NCBI GenBank assembly: GCA_934365945.1
Contig: CAKRNE010000007.1
Location: 27,407 to 91,406 of the forward strand
DNA from: an uncultured Agathobacter sp.
Lineage (GTDB): Bacteria; Bacillota; Clostridia; Lachnospirales; Lachnospiraceae
DNA: 64,000 nt
Reading direction: 5' to 3'
Position numbers and translations under genes: made by a program. The notes beneath the pieces were generated by a model, which did no database searches, was not told where the DNA came from, and saw only the letters and a program-made list of their open reading frames with translations. How positions within the stretch are numbered: position 1 is the stretch's first letter; every line of letters starts with the position of its first letter. Of the stretch, positions 26,571-34,501 are shown piece by piece.

Positions 26571-27320
26571 TTATTGGGTCTTATCAAACACAATATTTGT
26601 GGTTTCCTCAGTCCAGTTCTCTAAATGTAGTGTACCGGAGAGCCCATCAAGCGATGGCATGATGGCTTTTAGCCTCTCTATCTTTCTGGTCAGCTTTGTT
26701 GTATCCCCTATAAGCACGTTCACATTTCCGTAATGTACCTCCGGTGCATTGTCACCACCGTAATCGATGGAATCCGGTACCAGCTCCTGTCGCTTGAGAG
26801 ATTGTGTTACCTCCAGAAGCTCTCTTAATGTTGACTTTTTTATAGGCAGCTTTTCATACAGCACTACCTTATCGCAGCTTATGCCGTCAATTCTCGGCAC
26901 ACCGGGCACCGTGTCTGACGATGTCTCAACCACAAACCCGTCCTTGTCAAAATATGCGTTCTCATCTATTCCCGGAATGTATATATACCCAAGCATTCCT
27001 TTTTCATATACTGATATATGAAGTGTATGCGGACTGTCTAAGCTGATGCTCATTGTATCAATAAACGGAATCTTACTTGTATCCTTGATTTTGTACTTTA
27101 TGTATACATACAATGAATTCCATGAATACTTGTCATTTAATACAGCATCCTCAATAACCTTCTGCTCATAAAGCTCATTTCCCTCAACCACAACCTTTTT
27201 CACGGTAAAGAGCTTTAATGCTATAAGAAACATCACCGCAAGCACACATATCGTAATAAGGAATCCCATGAGGAAATGCTTCAATCTCTTTTCATGTCTT
27301 CTTTTTTTCCTGATCATCAT
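26571..27320 (-). CDS. ftsQ: Cell division protein FtsQ/DivIB
   Basis: About 249 residues. A basic N-terminus (MMIRKKRRHEKRLKHF) precedes one membrane helix, a POTRA domain starting VKKVVVEGNELYEQKVIED, and a beta domain. It stabilises the divisome with FtsL and DivIC. Several start codons are clustered (TTG 27329, ATG 27320, ATG 27317); GGTGA lies close to the ATGs. It follows ftsW almost directly and precedes the ftsZ promoter. Confidence 0.85.
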   Translation of the reverse strand: MMIRKKRRHEKRLKHFLMGFLITICVLAVMFLIALKLFTVKKVVVEGNELYEQKVIEDAVLNDKYSWNSLYVYIKYKIKDTSKIPFIDTMSISLDSPHTLHISVYEKGMLGYIYIPGIDENAYFDKDGFVVETSSDTVPGVPRIDGISCDKVVLYEKLPIKKSTLRELLEVTQSLKRQELVPDSIDYGGDNAPEVHYGNVNVLIGDTTKLTRKIERLKAIMPSLDGLSGTLHLENWTEETTNIVFDKTQ

Positions 27321-27335
27321 CTTCACCAAGCCTAA

Positions 27336-28475
27336 CTATTGTACTTTTCCAAGTCTGATCCCCCTCGACACTGACAGTACTATACCAATCTCCGCCATCA
27401 GGAAAATGATGGATGTTCCTCCATAACTGATAAACGGCAGGATGACACCTGTGTTCGGAATAGAGTTGGTTACAACGGCAATATTCAATATAACCTGAAT
27501 CGCAATATGACTCATGACTCCGATCACTAAAAGCGAACCGTATAAATCCCTGGCATTATTTGCAACAACCATCATGCGCCATATCAGAATGATAAACAGG
27601 AGTATAAGACAGATTGCTCCAAACAATCCAAGCTCCTCACAGATGATTGTAAAAATCATATCGTTTTGTGACTCCGGGACATTTCCAAGCTTTTGTAAGC
27701 TTTCTCCAAGTCCCTTGCCGAACAAACCGCCTGAGCCTATTGCATATAACCCCATCATTGTCTGGTAAACCGCATCACTGCTGGCGGTTTCCGGATGCAG
27801 CCATGCTTCGATTCGTGTACTTCTATAGCCTGCCAGCATTACAAATGCCACTGCAAATACAAGCACTCCGATCCCGACCAGAATAAACTGCAGATATTTC
27901 GGACTGGCAACAAACATCATACAAACAGATATGCCGATTATGATAATTGCCGTACTTAAGTTACTGTACGCAACTATTCCTATAAGCGGTGCAAGTATTA
28001 TAAACATCTTTATGATACTTGAAAACCTTGTAAACTGTTTGGGAATCTTGTCAATTATCATTGCCATAAATATGATAACGGCTATCTTTGCCACCTCTGA
28101 AGGCTGGAACTGTATCGGTCCGATACCAATCCATCTGGATGAACCATGTGAGCTCGTTCCTATTCCCGGCACAAATACAAGAATACACAGCAGAAATGAC
28201 ACTACATAGGCTGCCACTCCAAGCTTCTTCCACCACCTGTAGTCTATCGCCGTCATAACAGCCATGACTGCAATTCCCAACAGAATATTTCGTATCTGAA
28301 GCTTCAGATAATGCATACTGTCGTGATATCTGTTAGCTGATGTATATGAGCTTGAGCTGTATAGCATTACAAGACCAAAGCAAAGCAAAAATATAACAAT
28401 AAACAAAAGATTATAGTCAAAAAAAGGTATTCCTTTTTCTTTTTTTTCTTTTTGTTTTCTACGCTTTCCTGCCAA
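27336..28475 (-). CDS. ftsW: SEDS peptidoglycan polymerase FtsW
   Basis: 379 residues, TTG start with GAGGAG 9 nt upstream. Ten membrane helices typical of SEDS proteins. A short basic N-terminus is followed by FFDYNLLFIVIFLLCFGLVM; ALGSGGLFGKG appears here as AIGSGGLFGKGLGES, then VPESQNDMIFTIICEELGL, IPNTGVILPFISYGG and PFISYGG-TS near the end. It polymerises glycan strands with a class B PBP. It lies between murD and ftsQ in the dcw order. Confidence 0.93.
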   Translation of the reverse strand: MAGKRRKQKEKKEKGIPFFDYNLLFIVIFLLCFGLVMLYSSSSYTSANRYHDSMHYLKLQIRNILLGIAVMAVMTAIDYRWWKKLGVAAYVVSFLLCILVFVPGIGTSSHGSSRWIGIGPIQFQPSEVAKIAVIIFMAMIIDKIPKQFTRFSSIIKMFIILAPLIGIVAYSNLSTAIIIIGISVCMMFVASPKYLQFILVGIGVLVFAVAFVMLAGYRSTRIEAWLHPETASSDAVYQTMMGLYAIGSGGLFGKGLGESLQKLGNVPESQNDMIFTIICEELGLFGAICLILLFIILIWRMMVVANNARDLYGSLLVIGVMSHIAIQVILNIAVVTNSIPNTGVILPFISYGGTSIIFLMAEIGIVLSVSRGIRLGKVQ

Positions 28476-28481
28476 AATGAA

Positions 28482-29843
28482 TTACTCCTCTAATCCTTTT
28501 ACTAATTCCTTGAAGATACGTCCTCTCTCCTCATAATTAGGGAACATGCCCCAGCTTGCACAGGCAGGTGATAAAAGGACGGCATCGCCTGAAGCAGCAT
28601 GCTCATAACAATAGCTGACAGCCTCCTCAAAGGTATCCTTCTTTACTGTATTCATAAATCCATGTCTGTGTGCACATTCCTCTATTTTGTCCGCTGTCTG
28701 ACCGATAAGCACAAGCTCCTTGACCTTACCGTCAAAAGCCTCTATCCACTCGTCATATTCTGACTGTTTATCATATCCCCCTCCGATAAGGAGTGTCGGT
28801 CTGTTCATGGCACGTATTCCCTGAATAGCCGCATCAGGGTTGGTTCCCTTTGAATCATTGTAAAACTTGACGCCGCGCTTTTCTGTCACATATTCTATTC
28901 TGTGTTCAACTGCCTTAAATACCTTAAGCACCTCGACAATCTTATCCATCGGCACGCCAAAGCTTAATGACATGGCACAGGCTGCCATAACATTCTCAAA
29001 ATTGTGCTTTCCAAGCAGGTTCAGGTCATTCACATTGATTATCTCATTGCGTGCACCATCGTGTGCATACATGATGCTGTCTCCATCCAGATAAAAGCCC
29101 TCTGAAAGCTCAGACTTACTGCTGAAAAAGATAACCTTAGCAGGGCACTCTGCCGCAAAGCTTCTAAGCACCTCATCCTCATAGTTTAAGATACAAAAAT
29201 CATCCTGTGTCTGATTCTTTGTGATATCCTCTTTTGCCCTGATATAGTTTTCCATTGTGTGATGACGGTTAAGATGATCCGGTGTAATATTTAATATTGC
29301 ACTGATGTGAGGCTTAAAGGTATCAATTGTCTCAAGCTGGAAGCTGGATATCTCTGCCACTGTCACGGTCTCATCCGTGCTTCCTGTGACCATTGATGTA
29401 TATGGTATTCCAATGTTTCCAACAACCCTTACATCCTTAAAGTAATTCTTCATTATCTCTCCTGTAAGCGCCGTGGTCGTTGTCTTGCCGTTGGTTCCTG
29501 TGATGGCAATGATTCTGCCTGCACCAAATGTGTATGCAAGCTCTATCTCACCCCAGATTTTAACGCCCTTATCCCTCAGGGAATTGACCATTGGAATGTC
29601 TGTTGGTACGCCAGGACTGAGTACAGCCACATCAAACTCATCCATCTGTGCATCTGTTATATCTCCAAGTATGAGCGGTACTTCACGAATTGCCGGTGCC
29701 TTCTCATAAAGTGCCACTGTATCAAGCTCTTTATTTCCATCAAATAATACTGTATCTATATTATTGGCACGTAAAAGCTCTGTAGCTGCGATTCCGCTTT
29801 TTCCTGTACCGACAACAAGTACTTTCTTTCCTTGTAAGCTCAT
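28482..29843 (-). CDS. murD: UDP-N-acetylmuramoylalanine--D-glutamate ligase
   Basis: 453 residues. Mur ligase: N-terminal Rossmann-like UDP-binding domain (KVLVVGTGKSGIAATELL), central ATP loop ITGTNGKTTTTAL near residue 115, HNFENVMAACA, and C-terminal YNDSKGTNPDAA. It adds D-Glu to UDP-MurNAc-L-Ala in the cytoplasm. A GGAGG site precedes ATG. A promoter overlapping the end of spoVD serves this gene, so it does not need read-through from the interrupted cluster. Confidence 0.95.
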   Translation of the reverse strand: MSLQGKKVLVVGTGKSGIAATELLRANNIDTVLFDGNKELDTVALYEKAPAIREVPLILGDITDAQMDEFDVAVLSPGVPTDIPMVNSLRDKGVKIWGEIELAYTFGAGRIIAITGTNGKTTTTALTGEIMKNYFKDVRVVGNIGIPYTSMVTGSTDETVTVAEISSFQLETIDTFKPHISAILNITPDHLNRHHTMENYIRAKEDITKNQTQDDFCILNYEDEVLRSFAAECPAKVIFFSSKSELSEGFYLDGDSIMYAHDGARNEIINVNDLNLLGKHNFENVMAACAMSLSFGVPMDKIVEVLKVFKAVEHRIEYVTEKRGVKFYNDSKGTNPDAAIQGIRAMNRPTLLIGGGYDKQSEYDEWIEAFDGKVKELVLIGQTADKIEECAHRHGFMNTVKKDTFEEAVSYCYEHAASGDAVLLSPACASWGMFPNYEERGRIFKELVKGLEE

Positions 29844-29895
29844 TTTTATTCCTCCGTTTTCCTTGTGTTAAATCCTGATTTATACACTAAATTAT

Positions 29896-29924
29896 AGTAT
29901 ACGTTATTTATCCGCATTTCGCAA
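29896..29924 (-). promoter_or_regulatory. Promoter of murD at the 3' end of spoVD
   Basis: On the minus strand TTGCGA (29924-29919), a 17-bp spacer and TATACT (29901-29896), immediately after the spoVD stop codon. It would drive murD-ftsW-ftsQ independently of the interrupted upstream gene. Confidence 0.65.
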
Positions 29925-29927
29925 GAG

Positions 29928-30563
29928 CTACTGTTCATCCACATATGGTATTATTTCCGTAAACACCTCCGCGGCAACAGGAGCGGCAATGGTACCTCCG
30001 TAGTATACTCCTCCTTTTGGATTATTTATTTTGACAAGCACCATCAGCCTTGGGTCATCTGCCGGATAAAATCCAAGAAACGATGCAATATAGACATTAT
30101 CACTGCGTGGAAGTGTCTGCGATGTAGCGGTCTTTCCACCTATTGCATACCCTTCTACCTGTGCGTTTTTGCCTGAGCCCTCAGATACCACTCCTTCAAG
30201 AAGCTTTCTGAGAGTCTTAGAGGTCTCCTGTGTACAAATACCGCTTTTTGTATCAAAAGACACCTGTTTTTTTGTGGTGCCATCGGGATTCAATATTTCT
30301 TTGCCTATATGCGGTGTCACCCTGTTTCCTCCATTTATCAGGGAGGATACTGTGGTCATAAGCTCTATCGGTGTAATCTGAAATGACTGTCCAAATGAAA
30401 TTGTTGCAAGCTCCACCTGTCCTATCTTGTCAGGCTGATGCATTATAGTACCTGCCTCTCCCGGCAGATCTATCCCTGTTTTTTCCAGCAGGCAAAAGCT
30501 TTTAAATTTCTCATAATACCTGTCACAGCCTATGCGCAGTCCAAGGTCTATGAATACAGGATT
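29928..30563 (-). pseudogene. spoVD: spoVD-like PBP gene, 3' portion (severed by the element)
   Basis: 212 codons that continue the PBP gene interrupted at 44699-44701. Read from the junction: NPVFIDLGLRIGCDRYY, then EKTGIDLPGEAGTIMHQPD, FGQSFQITPIELMTTVSSLINGG and the third active-site motif, here KTA (GGKTATSQT) in place of KTG. No start codon or ribosome binding site serves it in the present configuration; an internal ATG at 30443 would make only a fragment without catalytic Ser. Joined to the 5' portion it gives a 559-residue class B PBP. It lacks the PASTA domain of Bacillus SpoVD. Likely silent unless the element excises. Confidence 0.85.
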
Positions 30564-30574
30564 GACAGTGTTAT
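30552..30574. other. Left attachment site (attL) of the intervening element
   Basis: On the plus strand TACAGGATT (gene side) meets GACAGTGTT (element side). The crossover dinucleotide is deduced as TT at 30562-30563 because only this placement restores the PBP reading frame and its conserved SCN motif when joined to the right junction, which reads TACTGGTTT at the same position. Confidence 0.75.
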
Positions 30575-30601
30575 CATTTTACCCCTTTTTTCACACCTAA
30601 A

Positions 30602-32482
30602 TTAACAGTCGGCTCCATTTTCCGTACGATTTACTATCCATATAGCAGTTTTAAAATCTAATTTCTTATGCTCCAACTTTCCCATTTCACGCAACTGTTT
30701 AACCGACGTGCATATGTAGCTGTATTTCATACCCAGCATTTTAGCACAATCTTTTACTTGTAGGTTAGGATTTTTTGAAAAAAGCTCTAAAACTTTCTCA
30801 TTGGTTTCTCGCCTTATTCTCTCTCTCTTTTGCTCCCTATGATATTCAAACTCTAAAGTAAATATATTTTTATCTATCATGTTAATCATTTCGCCTACAT
30901 TGTATAAACTTAATAATTCTACAAGCTTGTCTGTATCGAAAATGACTGTAACATGACCGCTCGGCTCTACCTCGATTTTTTCAATTATATTTTTTAATTG
31001 CATGGTAATTGCATCACGCTCTATTGTACCACTATGTATGACTTTCCGAATTTCCTCAAGTTTTGCCTTATATTCATTATATGACTGTCTCATACCTTTT
31101 AGAACATCTATTTTATCCTTAAGCTTATCTATTTCACATTGTAGCTTTTCATTATATTCTTTAAAGTCAGAATCATTTATTGTTCCATCGATTAATTTAT
31201 TAAACAGGATATCTTTTTTCCTTACTTGCAGTCTATGTTCCTCCTCTAAGTTGTTTAGAATACCCTCACTGGAGTTATCATTTAAAGCGATTTCAATATA
31301 TTTCATTGCTTTATCAATAATTCCAGTGTTCTTCCGAAACAACTGACTAAACTTCTCTTTTGCTTTCCTGTCAATCAACTCGCTTAGTACTGTTTCTTCT
31401 ATTATAATGTTATTGCATGCATTCTGTCCTAAATTCATCTTTTTTGAGCAGCGCCAATTTGTCAACTCATTAGGTGTCCCCTTTTTTACTATATAACGAT
31501 AGTAATAGCAATTACATGTTTTGCAGAATATTTTATGACTGTATAAATGTTTTCTGATGATTTTTCTGTCACCAGTAACATTTTTATACGACCTATCCTT
31601 AAGCATCTGTATTGTTTCTTCTTGATACTCTTTACTTACTATTGCAGGTAACGCATTATCATAGTATATCCACTCACTCTCTGGCACCTTTTCTCTTTGT
31701 TTTGTCCAAAAATTCATACTATCCTTATGCATTACCACTGTTCCATGCATCTTAGGATTGTATATGCATCCATTTTTCCACCATGTAGCCGATATCATTC
31801 TAGGCTCCATACTTTTTGTTCCAGATGTTCCCTTTGACCTATAGCCTTTTTCATACATATACTTTGCTAAACGATAAAATCCCATTCCTCCACGCACCAG
31901 CTCAAAGGCTTCTCTAATTGCGTCAGCTTCTTGTTCATTTATCTTGTATACATTTGTGTCCACCTTGTCCCATCCGAACATTTCTCGGCAAATATTAATA
32001 CCCGTTTTAAACTCCTGCCTCTTTGCATGTGCATCCTTTATTTTTTCTGAAAGCATTACACTCTGGAACTCATTGAATTTTGAAATCATACTATAAACCA
32101 TATGATCCTGCTCATGGTTATACAGTTTGCTATCTATGTAAAAGAATAATCTTTTACCAGTCTTTAACAACTCTCGTATGAATAAGTTCCACTCTAAATC
32201 ACTTCTCATTAATCTATCCTGTGATTTTACTACTACTAAATCGTAATCCATAGTTGATAAACTTGCATATAATTTTCTATACTCGTAGCGATGTTCTGAA
32301 CTGGTGCCTGATTTAGCTTCTACATATTGATGCACTATTATCCAATTACGTTTAATGCAATAATCTCTACTGTATTCTACCTGTCTCTCCAATGCATCCA
32401 CTTGCGCCAGTTCTTCTGTTGAGCATCTATTATAGATTACTACCCTTAATCGACTGTTTAAATCAATATTAGCATATGCCAT
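30602..32482 (-). CDS. Large serine recombinase
   Basis: 626 residues from the ATG at 32482, which has AGGAGG 10 nt upstream and follows the preceding gene by 4 bp; an in-frame ATG at 32509 lacks a site. The resolvase-type catalytic domain begins RVVIYNRCSTEE, where the Ser of CST is the nucleophile; VVKSQDRLMRSDLEW follows. Then come a recombinase domain, a zinc ribbon (CKTC...CSKK...NACNN, about 335-375), a coiled coil, and an unusual C-terminal winged-helix-like segment (about 565-610). It cuts and rejoins attL and attR. The stop lies 38 bp from the left junction, the position typical of recombinases acting on their own element. Confidence 0.92.
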   Translation of the reverse strand: MAYANIDLNSRLRVVIYNRCSTEELAQVDALERQVEYSRDYCIKRNWIIVHQYVEAKSGTSSEHRYEYRKLYASLSTMDYDLVVVKSQDRLMRSDLEWNLFIRELLKTGKRLFFYIDSKLYNHEQDHMVYSMISKFNEFQSVMLSEKIKDAHAKRQEFKTGINICREMFGWDKVDTNVYKINEQEADAIREAFELVRGGMGFYRLAKYMYEKGYRSKGTSGTKSMEPRMISATWWKNGCIYNPKMHGTVVMHKDSMNFWTKQREKVPESEWIYYDNALPAIVSKEYQEETIQMLKDRSYKNVTGDRKIIRKHLYSHKIFCKTCNCYYYRYIVKKGTPNELTNWRCSKKMNLGQNACNNIIIEETVLSELIDRKAKEKFSQLFRKNTGIIDKAMKYIEIALNDNSSEGILNNLEEEHRLQVRKKDILFNKLIDGTINDSDFKEYNEKLQCEIDKLKDKIDVLKGMRQSYNEYKAKLEEIRKVIHSGTIERDAITMQLKNIIEKIEVEPSGHVTVIFDTDKLVELLSLYNVGEMINMIDKNIFTLEFEYHREQKRERIRRETNEKVLELFSKNPNLQVKDCAKMLGMKYSYICTSVKQLREMGKLEHKKLDFKTAIWIVNRTENGADC

Positions 32483-32486
32483 ATCG

Positions 32487-32732
32487 TTACAACCTCCTAC
32501 CTTTGTCATTAGAAATTAAGTGCTTTACCTTAATTCCTTCTATTTCTGATAAATTACCAGCATTGACCAGCAAATCTATTATGTTTATTAACATTTCTGT
32601 TTCTGTTCCTAACTGGGTGTTGGATTGTAACGCTGTGTACTCGTAATGTCCAGACATTTTACTCAAAGTATTACCTACTTTATTTTCCTTGGTATTAACT
32701 TTATTATTATTGTTATCATTATATTCATCCAT
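32487..32732 (-). CDS. Small protein of unknown function coupled to the recombinase
   Basis: 81 residues from the ATG at 32732 (95 from an in-frame ATG at 32774 without a visible ribosome site). Asn-rich N-terminus (MDEYNDNNNNKVNTKENK) followed by a helical part with LGTETEMLINIIDLLVNAGNLSE. Its stop is 4 bp from the recombinase ATG and overlaps that gene's ribosome site, so the two are coupled. No family recognised. Size and position would fit a directionality factor or a regulator of the recombinase, but this is only a guess from context. Confidence 0.55.
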   Translation of the reverse strand: MDEYNDNNNNKVNTKENKVGNTLSKMSGHYEYTALQSNTQLGTETEMLINIIDLLVNAGNLSEIEGIKVKHLISNDKGRRL

Positions 32733-32733
32733 G

Positions 32734-32761
32734 CGATACAAAAATCCTTTCTTTTGTATCG
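32734..32761 (-). promoter_or_regulatory. Hairpin with a Shine-Dalgarno-like loop upstream of the coupled gene
   Basis: Perfect 10-bp inverted repeat CGATACAAAA / TTTTGTATCG. On the minus strand the 8-nt loop reads GAAAGGAT, a ribosome binding site; the ATG at 32732 starts directly after the stem. It could control translation of the small gene and the recombinase, or act as an operator. Confidence 0.6.
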
Positions 32762-32841
32762 TTATCCTTTTCATTTATTTCACAGCTTAGCAATGCGCAA
32801 ACATATGCTAAACCGTGAAATTTGTTGTTTAGTCTTTTCTC

Positions 32842-33207
32842 TTAAGAAGAAAAGGTAAACACTTTCTTCTTTTCTGTCGTGTCAGTCAAGAACTCTTTCT
32901 TGACCTCATCCATAGCAGACTGTATTGCACTCATCATCTCATTGACTTGTTCTGCTGAGTATGTATAATACTTTTTGTTTGACAGCTTCTTCATATCATC
33001 TATTGATGATATGATTTTAGATGTCTGTGCCTCTGCCCTTTCTATGAAACGCAGTGCCTTTACATCTGTTGTTATATTGTCCAGCGCAGGTGTATGCTGT
33101 GCTGTTGCCATTGCCGGGGCTGTTGCTGTCTGCTGTGTTACTTGTGTCTGCGCACCAATTATAGGTGCTTGATTACTTACAAAACTTTCCATTTTGTTTT
33201 CCTCCAT
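32842..33207 (-). CDS. Unknown element protein, 121 residues
   Basis: Soluble protein. Residues 1-45 are Gln/Thr/Ala-rich and probably disordered (QTQVTQQTATAPAMATAQ); residues 50-121 are predicted helical with charged repeats (RFIERAEAQTSKIISSIDDMKKL). GGAGG lies upstream of the ATG. No family recognised. It is the first gene of a likely operon with the coupled small protein and recombinase. Confidence 0.6.
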   Translation of the reverse strand: MEENKMESFVSNQAPIIGAQTQVTQQTATAPAMATAQHTPALDNITTDVKALRFIERAEAQTSKIISSIDDMKKLSNKKYYTYSAEQVNEMMSAIQSAMDEVKKEFLTDTTEKKKVFTFSS

Positions 33208-33898
33208 AGATTTGTTTTATTTATACTGCTTTTCTCTTGTTGCTGTAGGTACCTTACACTTGCAATATACCACCAAAATGGCAAAATATAAACAAAAGTG
33301 AGTGTAGAAAAAATCTGCTCTGTTTGCTTCATTCTACACACTTAAAATTCACAAAAAACAAATGTCATAAACCACTTAAGTATAAGTGTATGCACATTTT
33401 TCATGATGAGTCTATTGTGCAATTTGACGAACACCAAAAAAAATAGCTGCAATTTTCTTTGATATATCTGCTCTGAAATAGAAAATTGCATCAGAGTAAA
33501 CTTCTAATGCAATCATCTGAATTTTTTACTATGCAATTTTGAATCGGTAACTATTTGGGTTATTTTTTGAATTATTTGCTGGTGGTGTTTATTTACTGTT
33601 TTAACAGGGCATTTATGCTATGGTAATTATAGGTACATTTTATCTCACTATCTATTTATTCTCCCAAACTGCTATTTTTTTATTGTTTTCAAGCCGATTT
33701 TTTCTAAAAAATAAAAACTTTGAAAAAATCTTTATATACTTTTCTCAAATTTTCAATATTTTTATTTCTATCATTTTTTTCATATTTTCAATATTTTTGA
33801 TTGTCACATCCATTGATATAAAAATTTCCAATGCATACACCCTGTCAACCAGTCTTAAAAATGCATACTTATTTTTTAAGGAAATTGATAATGCTGGA
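33208..33898. other. AT-rich non-coding stretch of the element
   Basis: Very AT-rich. Contains inverted repeats CACTTA/TAAGTG near 33373 and GCAATTTTCT/AGAAAATTGC near 33452-33490, and a possible minus-strand promoter for the recombinase operon (TATATT at 33269-33264 with an ATATT-type -35 near 33286). A plus-strand reading frame at 33620-33928 is not convincing. The repeats make this a candidate replication origin or regulatory region; no iterons were seen. Confidence 0.45.
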
Positions 33899-33932
33899 CA
33901 AAAAGAAAAGACACCACATTTTCTGTGATGCC
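33899..33932 (-). terminator. Terminator after the small paralogue pair
   Basis: On the minus strand GGCATCACA-GAAAA-TGTGGTGTC (nine pairs including two G-U) is followed by TTTTCTTTTTG, 21 bp beyond the stop at 33953. Confidence 0.8.
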
Positions 33933-33952
33933 TTGCTGTTATCGAATATTGT

Positions 33953-34144
33953 TTAGCTGTGAAGTGCCTTGCGTAAACGTTTCCTATATGCCTGTTCTAT
34001 TTCATCATAAAACTCTACATCCGCCCTCCAGTCTCCATCCATTGGCAGCTCTGCCATTAATACTGTTCTAGGATGTCCATCTGGATAAACCATATTTACA
34101 CCCATTATGTTACGCTCACGTATACTCTTAAATCTTATCTGCAT
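33953..34144 (-). CDS. Small element protein, paralogue A
   Basis: 63 residues starting MQIRFKS and containing ELPMDGDWRADVEFYDEIEQAY. The GDWRAD-x-E-x-YD-x(4)-AY-x(2)-R-x(2)-K-x-LH pattern is shared with the next gene upstream, so the two arose by duplication. No known family recognised. Probably a soluble, partly helical protein. A strong terminator follows. Confidence 0.6.
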   Translation of the reverse strand: MQIRFKSIRERNIMGVNMVYPDGHPRTVLMAELPMDGDWRADVEFYDEIEQAYRKRLRKALHS

Positions 34145-34171
34145 AGCTCATGCCCTCCATTGTAATTGTTA

Positions 34172-34360
34172 TCAGTGTAATGTCTTTTCCCAGCGTTCCT
34201 CATATGCCGCCAGTACCTTATCGTAACACTCCATGTCTGCTCTCCAATCGCCATTGTCTGGTAACAGCATTGTAATGACCTCTTTTTCCTTAGCTGTTGG
34301 AATCGACATTAAGATGACCACTTTGTTGTTTTCCTTATGTCCTCTTAGTCTTATCTGCAT
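34172..34360 (-). CDS. Small element protein, paralogue B
   Basis: 62 residues, starting MQIRLRGHKENNKVV and sharing with its neighbour LP-x(2)-GDWRAD-x-E-x-YD and a C-terminal KxLH. The N-terminal half contains a short beta-like hydrophobic run (KVVILMSIP). Function unknown. The 27-bp gap to the paralogue contains its ribosome site, so both are co-transcribed, downstream of the Rep-like gene and separated from it by a terminator. Confidence 0.6.
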   Translation of the reverse strand: MQIRLRGHKENNKVVILMSIPTAKEKEVITMLLPDNGDWRADMECYDKVLAAYEERWEKTLH

Positions 34361-34464
34361 AACTCATGCCCTCCTGCACTTTAATTTCTTTTATTTTATT
34401 TCATATCTATGTATTGTGCGAGGTGTAGCACACTGTAAGGAGTTTTTACTTTGCAGGTAATATA

Positions 34465-34494
34465 AAATGCAGTCCCTCTGCTTGGACTGCATTT
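34465..34494 (-). terminator. Terminator of the Rep-like gene
   Basis: Perfect 11-bp stem AAATGCAGTCC / GGACTGCATTT with an 8-nt loop, then TATATT; 8 bp beyond the stop codon at 34502. Confidence 0.8.
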
Positions 34495-34501
34495 ATTCTT
34501 A

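Noticed and set aside
33620..33928. A possible 102-residue plus-strand membrane protein in the element
   Set aside because: Phe/Ile/Ser/Lys-rich translation follows from extreme AT content, there is no ribosome site, and its end overlaps a terminator for the opposite strand.
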